From an uncultured Coprococcus sp. (GTDB lineage: Bacteria > Bacillota > Clostridia > Lachnospirales > Lachnospiraceae), in contig USSH01000035.1 of NCBI GenBank assembly GCA_900557435.1, positions 1-13,877 on the forward strand: 13,877 nucleotides of DNA, in the 5' to 3' direction. Every line of letters begins with the position of its first letter. Position 1 is the stretch's first letter. This document shows positions 6,883 to 13,616 of the stretch, piece after piece. Both the position numbers and the translations under genes were made by a program. The notes beneath the pieces were generated by a model that ran no database searches, had not been told where the DNA came from, and saw only the letters and a program-made list of their open reading frames with translations.

Positions 6883-7602
6883 TCAAATATAAACCACTCT
6901 ATCCTCATCCACACAGTAGCACGCTAGCTTTCCACCCCTGTATCTCTCGCCATTTCCACAGTCGAGATCCATATAGTAAGGCGTCTTGTAAACGTTGTAA
7001 GAATGGTCTTCATTGAGCCTGTTCGTCGTCACATGTCCGCAAAACACATACCTGTCAAATGCCTTCTTATCCGAAAACGGAACATTGTGGATATCATGTG
7101 AGATGAGAAATCTGTACTCATCTCTTCTCGCTGCATTTGTTATGGACTCGGTAATGTTGATCGTCCTGTCCGCATTTCTAATGTACGAACCGCAATGAAT
7201 GCCCGGATGGGTGACAACACAATCTCCGTACTTTGGCGAATGTATCTCTGTGTAATGTGGCAGATGAGCCAGATACCCGTGCAGCTTCATCTGTTCATCC
7301 ACATTGAGCCTCTTGATATCTCTGACTGTTCCACCACCACCGAATATGATCCACTGTCTCTCTGACATGCTTCCCTCTATGTACATCTGGGCAAACAGTT
7401 CATGGTTGCCCTTTATGAGCTGCATGGAACCATCCACAAGATAGTCAGACATAAACTCAAGAAGAGGGATTCCCTCATCGTTCCAGTCGAATATGTCCCC
7501 CATGACAATCATGTGATCCATGGTCGGATCATAACTTATCTTTTTCAACATTTTCCTGAATGATATGACATCTCCGTGGATGTCGGATATGAGATATAAC
7601 AT
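6883..7602 (-). CDS. Calcineurin-like metallophosphatase (PP2A/PrpE-like)
   Basis: Cytoplasmic two-metal phosphoesterase, 239 aa from the chosen start. The metallophosphatase motifs appear in order. Numbered from the ATG at 7602, these are D-x-H in SDIHGD (D7, H9), GDIFDW (D36), GNHE (N66, H67), VTHPG (H132) and FCGHV (H190). The second motif reads GDIFDW where many relatives have GDxVDRG. The start was set by a Shine-Dalgarno site: AAAGGAAG lies just before the ATG at 7602, whereas an upstream in-frame TTG at 7620 would place that site inside the gene. It follows the 10-TM gene by 36 nt and is probably co-transcribed with it. The substrate (phosphoprotein, dinucleotide or other) cannot be told from sequence alone. 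Confidence 0.85.
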   Translation of the reverse strand: MLYLISDIHGDVISFRKMLKKISYDPTMDHMIVMGDIFDWNDEGIPLLEFMSDYLVDGSMQLIKGNHELFAQMYIEGSMSERQWIIFGGGGTVRDIKRLNVDEQMKLHGYLAHLPHYTEIHSPKYGDCVVTHPGIHCGSYIRNADRTINITESITNAARRDEYRFLISHDIHNVPFSDKKAFDRYVFCGHVTTNRLNEDHSYNVYKTPYYMDLDCGNGERYRGGKLACYCVDEDRVVYI

Positions 7603-7607
7603 ATATT

Positions 7608-7615
7608 CTTCCTTT
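7608..7615 (-). promoter_or_regulatory. Ribosome binding site that fixes the phosphatase start
   Basis: AAAGGAAG on the minus strand sits 5 nt before the ATG at 7602. This rejects the longer TTG reading that begins at 7620, because the site would then lie inside the coding region. Confidence 0.65.
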
Positions 7616-7638
7616 GACAATCTTTCTATCGCTCAGTT

Positions 7639-8760
7639 TTATATATTTGCATTGGATTTTTCATTGTGGCTGCCATCTTCTACAAAAAACATTCTAAATC
7701 CCAATATCATAACCGGAACCACCTCGCTCATATGCAGCAAAAGCGTCACTGCCGGCTTGATAAATCCCATTTCCGCCAATATAGCATATATGATCAGAAA
7801 TGCTTCTATCATATATATTCCAAGCACAAACGTTCCACGTCTGGCAGATACTTTCATAAGCTTTGCTGCAGACAGAATGACAGCGATCGACAAAATCACA
7901 AGCAATACGAACCACAATATACACAAACCAATCCCAGCCTGATGTTCAATTATCGTAATATTATATCTTGCTCCAAAAATTCTGTCTGGCATACTTCCAG
8001 CCTGGTCCAGTTCATCCATGATCGACGAACCTGAAATCTTATTCTTACTGGTAAATACATCATCACATCCGGCGAATATAAGTATAGCTCCACAAAGCAG
8101 TGATAACAGACAAGTCACAATATTCAACCTGTGCTGAACAGCCATGTATACAATAAACATAATCATTTCTGCACACACGATAGCAAATGTGAGATCATCT
8201 TTGGCCGTCACAAGTTTTACACTCACAACGTTTGCAAGTTCGATAAGAAACCAGAACAAAACTCCACTCCAACTTTTCTTTACAAGGTCAACGCCCTTTA
8301 CCATAACCACAAAGGCTAGTATCGTTATCACCACCGCATATATTTCGTCACTTCCCGAGCCGAATAATCCCCAATGTCCTCCATCATCGAGTCCACTGTC
8401 AGTATGTATTGAAAACGTCACACTTGCCCAGCAGATAACGGCATACAGAAGCGTAAGCACAAACAATGCCGCCGCATCTCTAAATTTCTTTTTATCTGTA
8501 AAAAGCGATCCACAATAACGCACTGCGCCGTATGTCTTATCACATATCTTCTCAAGTGGCAAAACAAAAAGTATCGCCCCTACAAGAATACATATAAGAA
8601 TGTTCCTTATCTGGCTGACTGCACCTCCGCCACCTATGTATCCAGCAAAAAATGTATTCTCTGTTCTCGTCATTATTCCCCACATGGCCGCATAACATAT
8701 AGCTGATATTACCAATGCCGGTATTGCCATTTTTAGAATCTTCTGATCGTATTTTTTCAT
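7639..8760 (-). CDS. Ten-TM membrane protein, SEDS-like topology, unknown function
   Basis: A 373-aa polytopic membrane protein. Hydrophobic segments are near residues 11-29, 53-69, 96-116, 140-158, 166-184, 191-208, 212-230, 277-298, 309-331 and 337-360. The longest extracytoplasmic-type loop (about 231-275) lies between segments 7 and 8. Ten segments with a large 7/8 loop is the FtsW/RodA (SEDS) layout. The region after the loop (TIIEHQAGIG, later GIYMIEAFL, AEMGFIKPAV, VPVMILGF) can be laid on the SEDS C-terminal half. However, the hallmark acidic residue in that loop and the P-x-x-SYGGSS motif are missing. I treat this as a suggestive resemblance only. ATG 8760 has GGAGG nine nt upstream. 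The phosphatase gene follows, and a PD-(D/E)XK remnant precedes by 28 nt. Confidence 0.75.
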   Translation of the reverse strand: MKKYDQKILKMAIPALVISAICYAAMWGIMTRTENTFFAGYIGGGGAVSQIRNILICILVGAILFVLPLEKICDKTYGAVRYCGSLFTDKKKFRDAAALFVLTLLYAVICWASVTFSIHTDSGLDDGGHWGLFGSGSDEIYAVVITILAFVVMVKGVDLVKKSWSGVLFWFLIELANVVSVKLVTAKDDLTFAIVCAEMIMFIVYMAVQHRLNIVTCLLSLLCGAILIFAGCDDVFTSKNKISGSSIMDELDQAGSMPDRIFGARYNITIIEHQAGIGLCILWFVLLVILSIAVILSAAKLMKVSARRGTFVLGIYMIEAFLIIYAILAEMGFIKPAVTLLLHMSEVVPVMILGFRMFFVEDGSHNEKSNANI

Positions 8761-8788
8761 CTCTCTCCGCCTCCATATATCAGTTTTT

Positions 8789-8980
8789 CTACTTGTAAAT
8801 TAATTCATTCCACGTCTTCTGCTTCGTCGCTCTTATAAGTTCCTGCCTTATCTCCTCATTTGGCACAAATGCAGAATTACTCTTCCTCTGATAAGCCAGA
8901 TATCCAAGATGGATCAGGTAAGTGAGAACATCATCCTTATTCGTAAAACTTACTATGTCATTCTGAAATGAAACCTTCAA
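8789..8980 (-). pseudogene. Remnant of AAA-ATPase/PD-(D/E)XK nuclease-like gene (central part)
   Basis: About 60 residues (FQNDIVSFTNKDDVLTYLIH, then LGYLAYQ, FVPNEEIRQE, WNELI). These match the central linker of the widespread AAA-ATPase_like + PDDEXK_9 (DUF1703) proteins, where the consensus is FQNDMTSF-x-x-KDDVLTLLIHLGYLAY...FIPNEE. Intact proteins are 500-570 aa. Here both the ATPase domain and the nuclease domain are gone. There is no ribosome binding site, and the frame reads back without a stop into the 3' end of cinA. It is a non-functional leftover between cinA and the 10-TM gene. Confidence 0.75.
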
Positions 8981-8991
8981 ATAATTCAGTA

Positions 8992-9519
8992 TTATACCAA
9001 TCTTTTCACAAGCTCCTCATAAATCTCCTCCGCCACAGCCAGCTTGTACGCAAGCCTTGTCGGCTGAACTGGAAGCTCCACATAGTACTCTTCCACATCA
9101 CCATCTATGTCTATTGCAAAGTATACCTGTCCCGGAACTGAAGCGTTCGGATTTGCCGGATCAACATTGCCCATTGTTCCAGTCACGCCGATTCCTATAT
9201 TCGCATTATATGCCTTCCTGCACGCCTTCGCCATGGCACCTGCAGTTTCCTTTGAATAAACTGTATACTTATCTATGATCTCCGCCGGAACTCCCTGCAT
9301 GATCTTTGCCTCATTGCAGTAGGTGACAAATGCCCCTTTCAGCACTGCCGATGAGCCCTCCGTGTCTGTGATGAGGGATGCAATCTGCCCTGAGGTGGCA
9401 GATTCCATGGTGGTGATGGTGAGGTCATTGGCAATAAGTAACCTGGTAAGTTTTCTATAGTTCTCTCTTATATTGTTTTCGCTGTACTGTTTGTACTCAT
9501 TCACTTTATTATCAATCAT
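8992..9519 (-). CDS. pncC: Stand-alone CinA C-terminal domain, nicotinamide-nucleotide amidohydrolase family
   Basis: 175 aa covering just the CinA C-terminal domain (PF02464). Family members hydrolyse NMN to nicotinate mononucleotide and ammonia in pyridine nucleotide recycling. Signatures present: TTMESATSGQIASLITDTEGSSAVLKGAFVTYCNEAKI with the ESATSG serine/threonine loop (more often ESCTGG), GVP, VYSKETAGAMAKACR, and GIGVTGTMG before a PGQVYFAI strand. The first ~20 residues are a polar extension. The competence/damage N-terminal MoCF domain of full CinA is absent, so this is the short PncC form. ATG 9519 has AAGGA about 11 nt upstream, slightly far. It is flanked on both sides by remnants of one AAA/PD-(D/E)XK gene family. 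Enzymatic role is inferred from family, not proven. Confidence 0.88.
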   Translation of the reverse strand: MIDNKVNEYKQYSENNIRENYRKLTRLLIANDLTITTMESATSGQIASLITDTEGSSAVLKGAFVTYCNEAKIMQGVPAEIIDKYTVYSKETAGAMAKACRKAYNANIGIGVTGTMGNVDPANPNASVPGQVYFAIDIDGDVEEYYVELPVQPTRLAYKLAVAEEIYEELVKRLV

Positions 9520-9605
9520 AGATTAACACATCCTTATCAGTTGAATATTAGCAGTCTATCTAACATATCAGTGACAGTCATCCCCGCCACCAGTCTTTAG
9601 GTCTC

Positions 9606-9767
9606 TTATCCCGCCAAAATAAGCACTTTCTTGCCCTCAAATGCAAATCCGTAATGTACAATATGGTCTTTGTCTATCCCCTTATCCGTAAGTTCTGTAT
9701 CATATTTTTTCTCGTTGATCTGAGCCAACGCTGCAAGTGCTGTATCCTGAAGTGTACGTTCTTCTTC
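9606..9767 (-). pseudogene. Remnant of AAA-ATPase/PD-(D/E)XK gene (C-terminal end)
   Basis: 53 residues ending in TAA at 9606-9608: TLQDTALAALAQINEKKYDT, ELTDKGIDKDHIVHYG, FAFEGKKVLI. This is the C-terminal end of the DUF1703/PDDEXK_9 nuclease domain, with the typical AL-x-QI-x-x-x-xY, HYGFAFEGKKVLI pattern. It begins directly after, and in the same frame as, the TAG stop of the upstream 558-aa gene, with no start codon of its own. Together with the central fragment beyond cinA it shows that a gene of this family once lay here, but the two parts are in the wrong order for a simple insertion of cinA. Confidence 0.75.
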
Positions 9768-11444
9768 CTAGTTTTCATCCTCATCACAGTTTACGTCCTC
9801 ATCCGCTGTGGCTTCTCTATCCTCGTCACTTTCATCCTCTGTATCATCAAAATCACCAAGGTCATCAAGGTCCACACATTCATCAGCATATTTCGCCTCC
9901 ATAATCTTGTGGATCTGCTCATACTCCTCATTTCTGATCTTTATAAGTCTACTATAAAGTTCACTATAGTTTACCGGTTCTCCCTTTTCCTTTTTCTCAT
10001 CCACAAACTTATCAGCTTTTTCTACAAATTCAAGAAAATCGTGACGTTCCTCTTCACCCTCATCTTTATCGTCAGGAATCACTAGTGCTTTGTGTGCCAT
10101 ATCTACTTTTATATCTGTCAGCCTTGTCATTTCAACTAGAGCATTAAGCTGTTCCTGAAGGCTGAGTATCTGAATCTCCAATACTTTTCTATCATACTCG
10201 CTATCGATTATCTCCTGATCATGATTTATGAACCTGCACTTCAGATCCGGCTGTGGCTTAATGGGAATGATCAATAGCCTGACAGCTATAAACACTGCCA
10301 TCATACTACCCATGTCAAATAATGAATGACTGCTGAAACTGTTGTCCACAATTCCTGCCTTTGCACATATTCCAAATATCAGAAGTCCCAAAACACTTAC
10401 ATCTATCCATATCAGCATCCACATTCTTTTATGTGAATAACGTTCAACTATCTTCGAAGCACATGCCAGCAGAACGATAATAAATGCCAGCAATGCAATC
10501 ATCCACATAACAACTGGCGAATTCAACGGTTCGCCCACAAACGAATAATCACTTGATACATTTCTGCGCAATCCGTTCTCGAATCTATCCAATACAGGAA
10601 GTACAACATAGCCATAAGCTATCCCCAGCATCACATTAATGATTATATAAATCAGCCATTCTCCTATCGACTCACTATTAAATAATGCATATATCATAAG
10701 CACTTCCACAGCTGCACTGAACAGCACCATTAGAACCCATATGGCATATCCAGTCATCTGCCAGACAGAAGATAATGAAGTTTCAAATAACATATCTGCT
10801 TTTGCACAAATCCGGTTTGCATATATGTATGTAATAACGGCAAGATAAATTACCGATAAGATAAACCATACAATACCACTCTCAAAGAATTGCCTGCATA
10901 TATAACATACTGCAAGACTCAACGCAATCACGCAAAATATGTACAAGCCTGCCCGGCTAATCTTCGTATAAGGGATATAACAAAAAATGGCAATCAGCGA
11001 GGCAACCACAAGTATCGCAACTGCAAATACTCTTGTTTGTTTCAGATTATGATTCATCGACTTGCAGATATCCTGATAAATATTATATGTAAGTTCCCAT
11101 GGATACATTAGTATTATCAGGCCTGTGAATAGCATCAGTTTTCTTTCATCAAACCACGCTGAAAGGAGCTGAGAAAGCCACGTCTCCTCTCCAGTCAGAT
11201 TATACGCATCTTTGAATATAACAAAGTCTTTTACCACAAATGCTGTTATAAGCAGCACTATGATAACAGCTGCTTTTATTTTGTAACTTCTGGTCGTTAT
11301 TGGCTGCTTCTCTTCTTTGTCATCTGTCTCTTCAAAAAGCCTAGTTGAGGCTTCGTCATCCGGATCGCCTTTTGTTTCATCTTTTGGCATTGAACTTGAA
11401 GTCTTGTTTAAAGTTTCGTTGTTTTTTTCTTTGGTGTTGTCCAT
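9768..11444 (-). CDS. Ten-TM membrane protein with charged N terminus and coiled-coil/acidic tail
   Basis: 558 aa, not recognised as a named family. Residues 1-54 are hydrophilic and highly charged, so the N terminus is probably cytoplasmic. Ten hydrophobic segments lie near 57-77, 102-122, 137-158, 165-184, 190-210, 229-255, 262-285, 309-332, 341-366 and 379-398. A coiled-coil region follows (416-445, EIQILSLQEQLNALVEM) and a helical stretch 470-520. The last 35 residues are almost all Asp/Glu. A loop of about 25 residues separates segments 7 and 8. Segment 10 is preceded by AGIVDNSFSSHSLFDMGSM, which sits where SEDS proteins have TGIPLPFISYGGSS; the resemblance is suggestive only. ATG 11444 has GAGGAG 7 nt upstream. 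It may form an operon with cinA and the second 10-TM gene. Confidence 0.75.
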   Translation of the reverse strand: MDNTKEKNNETLNKTSSSMPKDETKGDPDDEASTRLFEETDDKEEKQPITTRSYKIKAAVIIVLLITAFVVKDFVIFKDAYNLTGEETWLSQLLSAWFDERKLMLFTGLIILMYPWELTYNIYQDICKSMNHNLKQTRVFAVAILVVASLIAIFCYIPYTKISRAGLYIFCVIALSLAVCYICRQFFESGIVWFILSVIYLAVITYIYANRICAKADMLFETSLSSVWQMTGYAIWVLMVLFSAAVEVLMIYALFNSESIGEWLIYIIINVMLGIAYGYVVLPVLDRFENGLRRNVSSDYSFVGEPLNSPVVMWMIALLAFIIVLLACASKIVERYSHKRMWMLIWIDVSVLGLLIFGICAKAGIVDNSFSSHSLFDMGSMMAVFIAVRLLIIPIKPQPDLKCRFINHDQEIIDSEYDRKVLEIQILSLQEQLNALVEMTRLTDIKVDMAHKALVIPDDKDEGEEERHDFLEFVEKADKFVDEKKEKGEPVNYSELYSRLIKIRNEEYEQIHKIMEAKYADECVDLDDLGDFDDTEDESDEDREATADEDVNCDEDEN

Positions 11445-11472
11445 TCTCCATCTCCTCGTTATTGAAATATTA

Positions 11473-11516
11473 GGTGTTTGCGAAACGCCACAAGCCGCAT
11501 AAATACGGCATTTTTT
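11473..11516. repeat. Paired hairpins in the leader of the 558-aa gene
   Basis: GGTGTTT (11473-11479) pairs with AAACGCC (11483-11489) around a GCG triloop. GCCG (11494-11497) pairs with CGGC (11506-11509), and six T follow on the plus strand (11511-11516). On the minus strand these structures fall in the 5' leader about 20 nt before the Shine-Dalgarno site. On the plus strand the second hairpin looks like a terminator, although no plus-strand gene is present to its left. Confidence 0.45.
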
Positions 11517-11528
11517 GTTACTAAAATC

Positions 11529-11562
11529 AAAAATCTCCTCACGGTTTGTGATACGATGAGAT
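11529..11562 (-). terminator. Probable terminator before the 558-aa gene
   Basis: On the minus strand ATCTCATCG (11562-11554) pairs with the segment at 11541-11533 (nine positions, one mismatch, one wobble) around an 11-nt loop. The stem runs into TTTTT at 11533-11529, and then GATTTT. It would end transcription coming from the ligase gene and from the structured region upstream of it. Confidence 0.45.
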
Positions 11563-11629
11563 ATCTGCCAATTCCATCATGAAGAGAACTACAAAACACT
11601 ACACGGTTAAGATCAACTCACGATAAGTG

Positions 11630-11727
11630 GTAGTCTTCTATCTAAAAAATAGGCGGCCGTTGACTTCGAAAAACGACCGTTCAAAAACAGAACGGTGAAC
11701 ACTAGACGCCGTAAGCCGCAAGACTAC
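11630..11727. other. Structured intergenic element, possible non-coding RNA
   Basis: GTAGTCTT (11630-11637) and AAGACTAC (11720-11727) form a perfect 8-bp inverted repeat. Nested inside are GCGGC with GCCGC next to the outer repeat, and ACCGTTC/GAACGGT, a perfect 7-bp hairpin with an A-rich loop. ACTAC also occurs twice just upstream (near 11588 and 11600), so the left arm has alternative partners. A further GCCGTA/TACGGC pairing spans 11709-11740. No ORF of interest crosses it. Which strand is transcribed is unknown; the minus strand would be the 3' trailer of the ligase operon. Confidence 0.45.
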
Positions 11728-11770
11728 TGAAGCCCTACGGCTCCTTTTCCACCTATGAACATAATATTCA

Positions 11771-13132
11771 TTACACTTTTTTCCTACGTATTATTTTTCC
11801 AAGTTCATTCTTCTCAAACTCTTTCTCCATACAAATTTCTTTTACATAACTTACTACGCCTTCTGATACAAGCAATTCGTTTAATTTATTTATATCAAAT
11901 GCCTGATCATTCACTAACTTTATTAAAATTCTAACTTTACTTCCTATAAAAACCGATTCAACAAGAGATTCCTTCACACCTTCTATATTGTTAATTTTTT
12001 CTTCCAATAATTCTGGGACAACCTTGTTCCCATCCTCAAATACAATCAAATTACTTTTTCTTCCCGTCAGGAACAAAAAACCGTCTTCATCAATATATCC
12101 CATGTCCCCTGTATACAGTTTTCCATCTATCAAGACACTCTTTGTAGCCTCTTCATCATTATAGTATCCAATCATTATAGTAGATCCAGAAACCACAACC
12201 TCTCCATCTACTATTTCAACATTACAACAAGGGAGAACCAATCCAACACTACCATTTTTATAATATTCATCTCTACTCATCGTTACACAAGGAGAACATT
12301 CTGTTAAACCGTATGCAGAATAGGCTCTACATCCATAGTTAACTAACACTTCATTATAACTTTCATCTAACCTGGCTCCTGCACACATTATTTTCTTTAA
12401 TCTGCCGCCCGTTGCTTTTTCAAAATTATTAGTACGTTTTAGCATAATACACATTGTTTTTACCAATACAGGAGGTAAGTTTAAATTAGTTGGTTTATAT
12501 AATGTTAAATCTTCAAAAAAATGCAACTTGTCTCGTACAACACAAATAGTTCCACCTGAATATAAAGGTCCCATCAGGTCAGCAACTATTCCAAACAAAT
12601 GACTATACGGCAAAAAGTTGACATATACCGCACCTCTTTCATATTTGTACAGCTCCATTCCTGCTATAGTGTCATGCACCAAATTCTTTTGCGAAAGCAT
12701 TACCCCTTTTTTATATGAAGTTGTTCCTGAGCTACAGGCAATAGTGCACACATCTAGCTCAGATGTTTTAGGTAAAGGTACTTTCTCACTTTTTAACATA
12801 TCTCCAATACAATTATCGTCAATGCATAAAAAGTCTATATCCTCTAGATTCATTATATCTCTCCCTGACAAAACCGCTATATTTCCTGAAAGTACAACAG
12901 CAAAATATGCTATAGCAAACAACCTAGAGTTTTTTAAACATAGTAGGATATATTTCCTATTGTATTTTAGGAGATACGACGCAACCGCCTTAACATCATC
13001 ACAAAAAGAAACATAACTCCATTCACACTCGCTTTCTTTGAACGCAACAATATCCCCATATTTTTCAATTTGATTTATAAACTGTAAAAAATCATCTATA
13101 TGTTTCACATCGTATAACGGATAATTTCTCAT
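11771..13132 (-). CDS. AMP-forming acyl-CoA/acyl-acid ligase (short form)
   Basis: ANL-superfamily adenylating enzyme, 453 aa from the chosen start. It activates a carboxylic acid as acyl-AMP and passes it to CoA or a carrier protein. Core motifs: phosphate loop SSGTTSYKKGVMLS at 134-147, FLPYSHLFG near 173-181, YGLTECSP at 274-281, YTGDMGYIDEDGFLFLTGRK at about 340-359 with the adenylate-binding Asp, and the C-terminal catalytic lysine in LGKIIRRKK (K446). It is 50-100 aa shorter than typical ligases, mostly in the N-terminal half. ATG 13132 (MRNYPLYDVKHI) fits where relatives begin; an upstream ATG at 13171 would add 13 odd residues. It overlaps the acetyltransferase gene by 41 nt, so translation is probably coupled. 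Strongly AT-rich. The acid substrate cannot be read from the sequence. Confidence 0.88.
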   Translation of the reverse strand: MRNYPLYDVKHIDDFLQFINQIEKYGDIVAFKESECEWSYVSFCDDVKAVASYLLKYNRKYILLCLKNSRLFAIAYFAVVLSGNIAVLSGRDIMNLEDIDFLCIDDNCIGDMLKSEKVPLPKTSELDVCTIACSSGTTSYKKGVMLSQKNLVHDTIAGMELYKYERGAVYVNFLPYSHLFGIVADLMGPLYSGGTICVVRDKLHFFEDLTLYKPTNLNLPPVLVKTMCIMLKRTNNFEKATGGRLKKIMCAGARLDESYNEVLVNYGCRAYSAYGLTECSPCVTMSRDEYYKNGSVGLVLPCCNVEIVDGEVVVSGSTIMIGYYNDEEATKSVLIDGKLYTGDMGYIDEDGFLFLTGRKSNLIVFEDGNKVVPELLEEKINNIEGVKESLVESVFIGSKVRILIKLVNDQAFDINKLNELLVSEGVVSYVKEICMEKEFEKNELGKIIRRKKV

Positions 13133-13601
13133 TCTTCTCTCTCTCTCTTGATAATATATAATTAGTAACATAATCCCCCGAATAATATATGTATTCAGGC
13201 AATATCACTTCAACTGCAAAACCGGCATTTTCAAATATCATAACATCTTCATTTTGTATACATTCATAGATTATTTTTTTTAATGGATATTCCACAAACA
13301 TATATTTCACAAAACAATTAATTGCTTCTATCTTTTTTGTTTCGTCTAACTGATGAACAAAAGAAACATTAATTCTAGTATTTAAATCATTCACTCTGAA
13401 ATCATAGCTGTAAACAATACCTATGGCGTTTTCTTCTTCATCAAATAACATAAAAAAATCATGAAAAAAGCCTTTTAGCCTATGTTGAAAACTTTCTTCC
13501 ATTTTTTCTGTATAGTTATATCTAGGCATATTCATATTCTCTTTCAGGAGTTCTAGAGCTAGAACATAATCAACTTCTTGTATTTTTCTAATAAATATCA
13601 T
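13092..13601 (-). CDS. GNAT-family N-acetyltransferase
   Basis: 169 aa. The N-terminal IRKIQEVDYVLALELLKEN is the usual GNAT beta1-alpha1. The central GIVYSYDF strand and the INVSFVHQLDETKKIEAINC segment fit beta4 to alpha3, although the acetyl-CoA-binding Q/RxxGxG/A loop is degenerate here (DETKKIE). The C-terminal half is typical: YECIQNEDVMIFENAGFAVE corresponds to the N-x-x-x-x-x-x-x-x-GF motif, followed by VILPEYIYYSGDYVTNYILSR. ATG 13601 has AAGGA about 10 nt upstream. It starts 15 nt after the U32-like gene and overlaps the ligase gene, so the three form one operon. It could transfer acetyl or another acyl group, possibly the one activated by the ligase; this is inference. Confidence 0.75.
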   Translation of the reverse strand: MIFIRKIQEVDYVLALELLKENMNMPRYNYTEKMEESFQHRLKGFFHDFFMLFDEEENAIGIVYSYDFRVNDLNTRINVSFVHQLDETKKIEAINCFVKYMFVEYPLKKIIYECIQNEDVMIFENAGFAVEVILPEYIYYSGDYVTNYILSREREKNEKLSVIRCETYR

Positions 13602-13616
13602 AAACTTTTTCCTTAT

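Noticed and set aside
9654..10085. 143-codon plus-strand ORF rich in Phe, Ile and Leu
   Set aside because: It is antisense to the acidic/coiled-coil tail of the 558-aa protein and to the nuclease remnant. The hydrophobicity is what GAA/GAT codons give when read backwards.
11630..11727. Retron-type ncRNA
   Set aside because: Flanking 8-bp inverted repeats and internal hairpins suit a retron msr/msd, but there is no reverse transcriptase gene in the window, so the label is not supported.
11520..11770. Transposase relic or short peptide in the intergenic block
   Set aside because: Both strands were read in several frames; stops are frequent and no family motif appeared.
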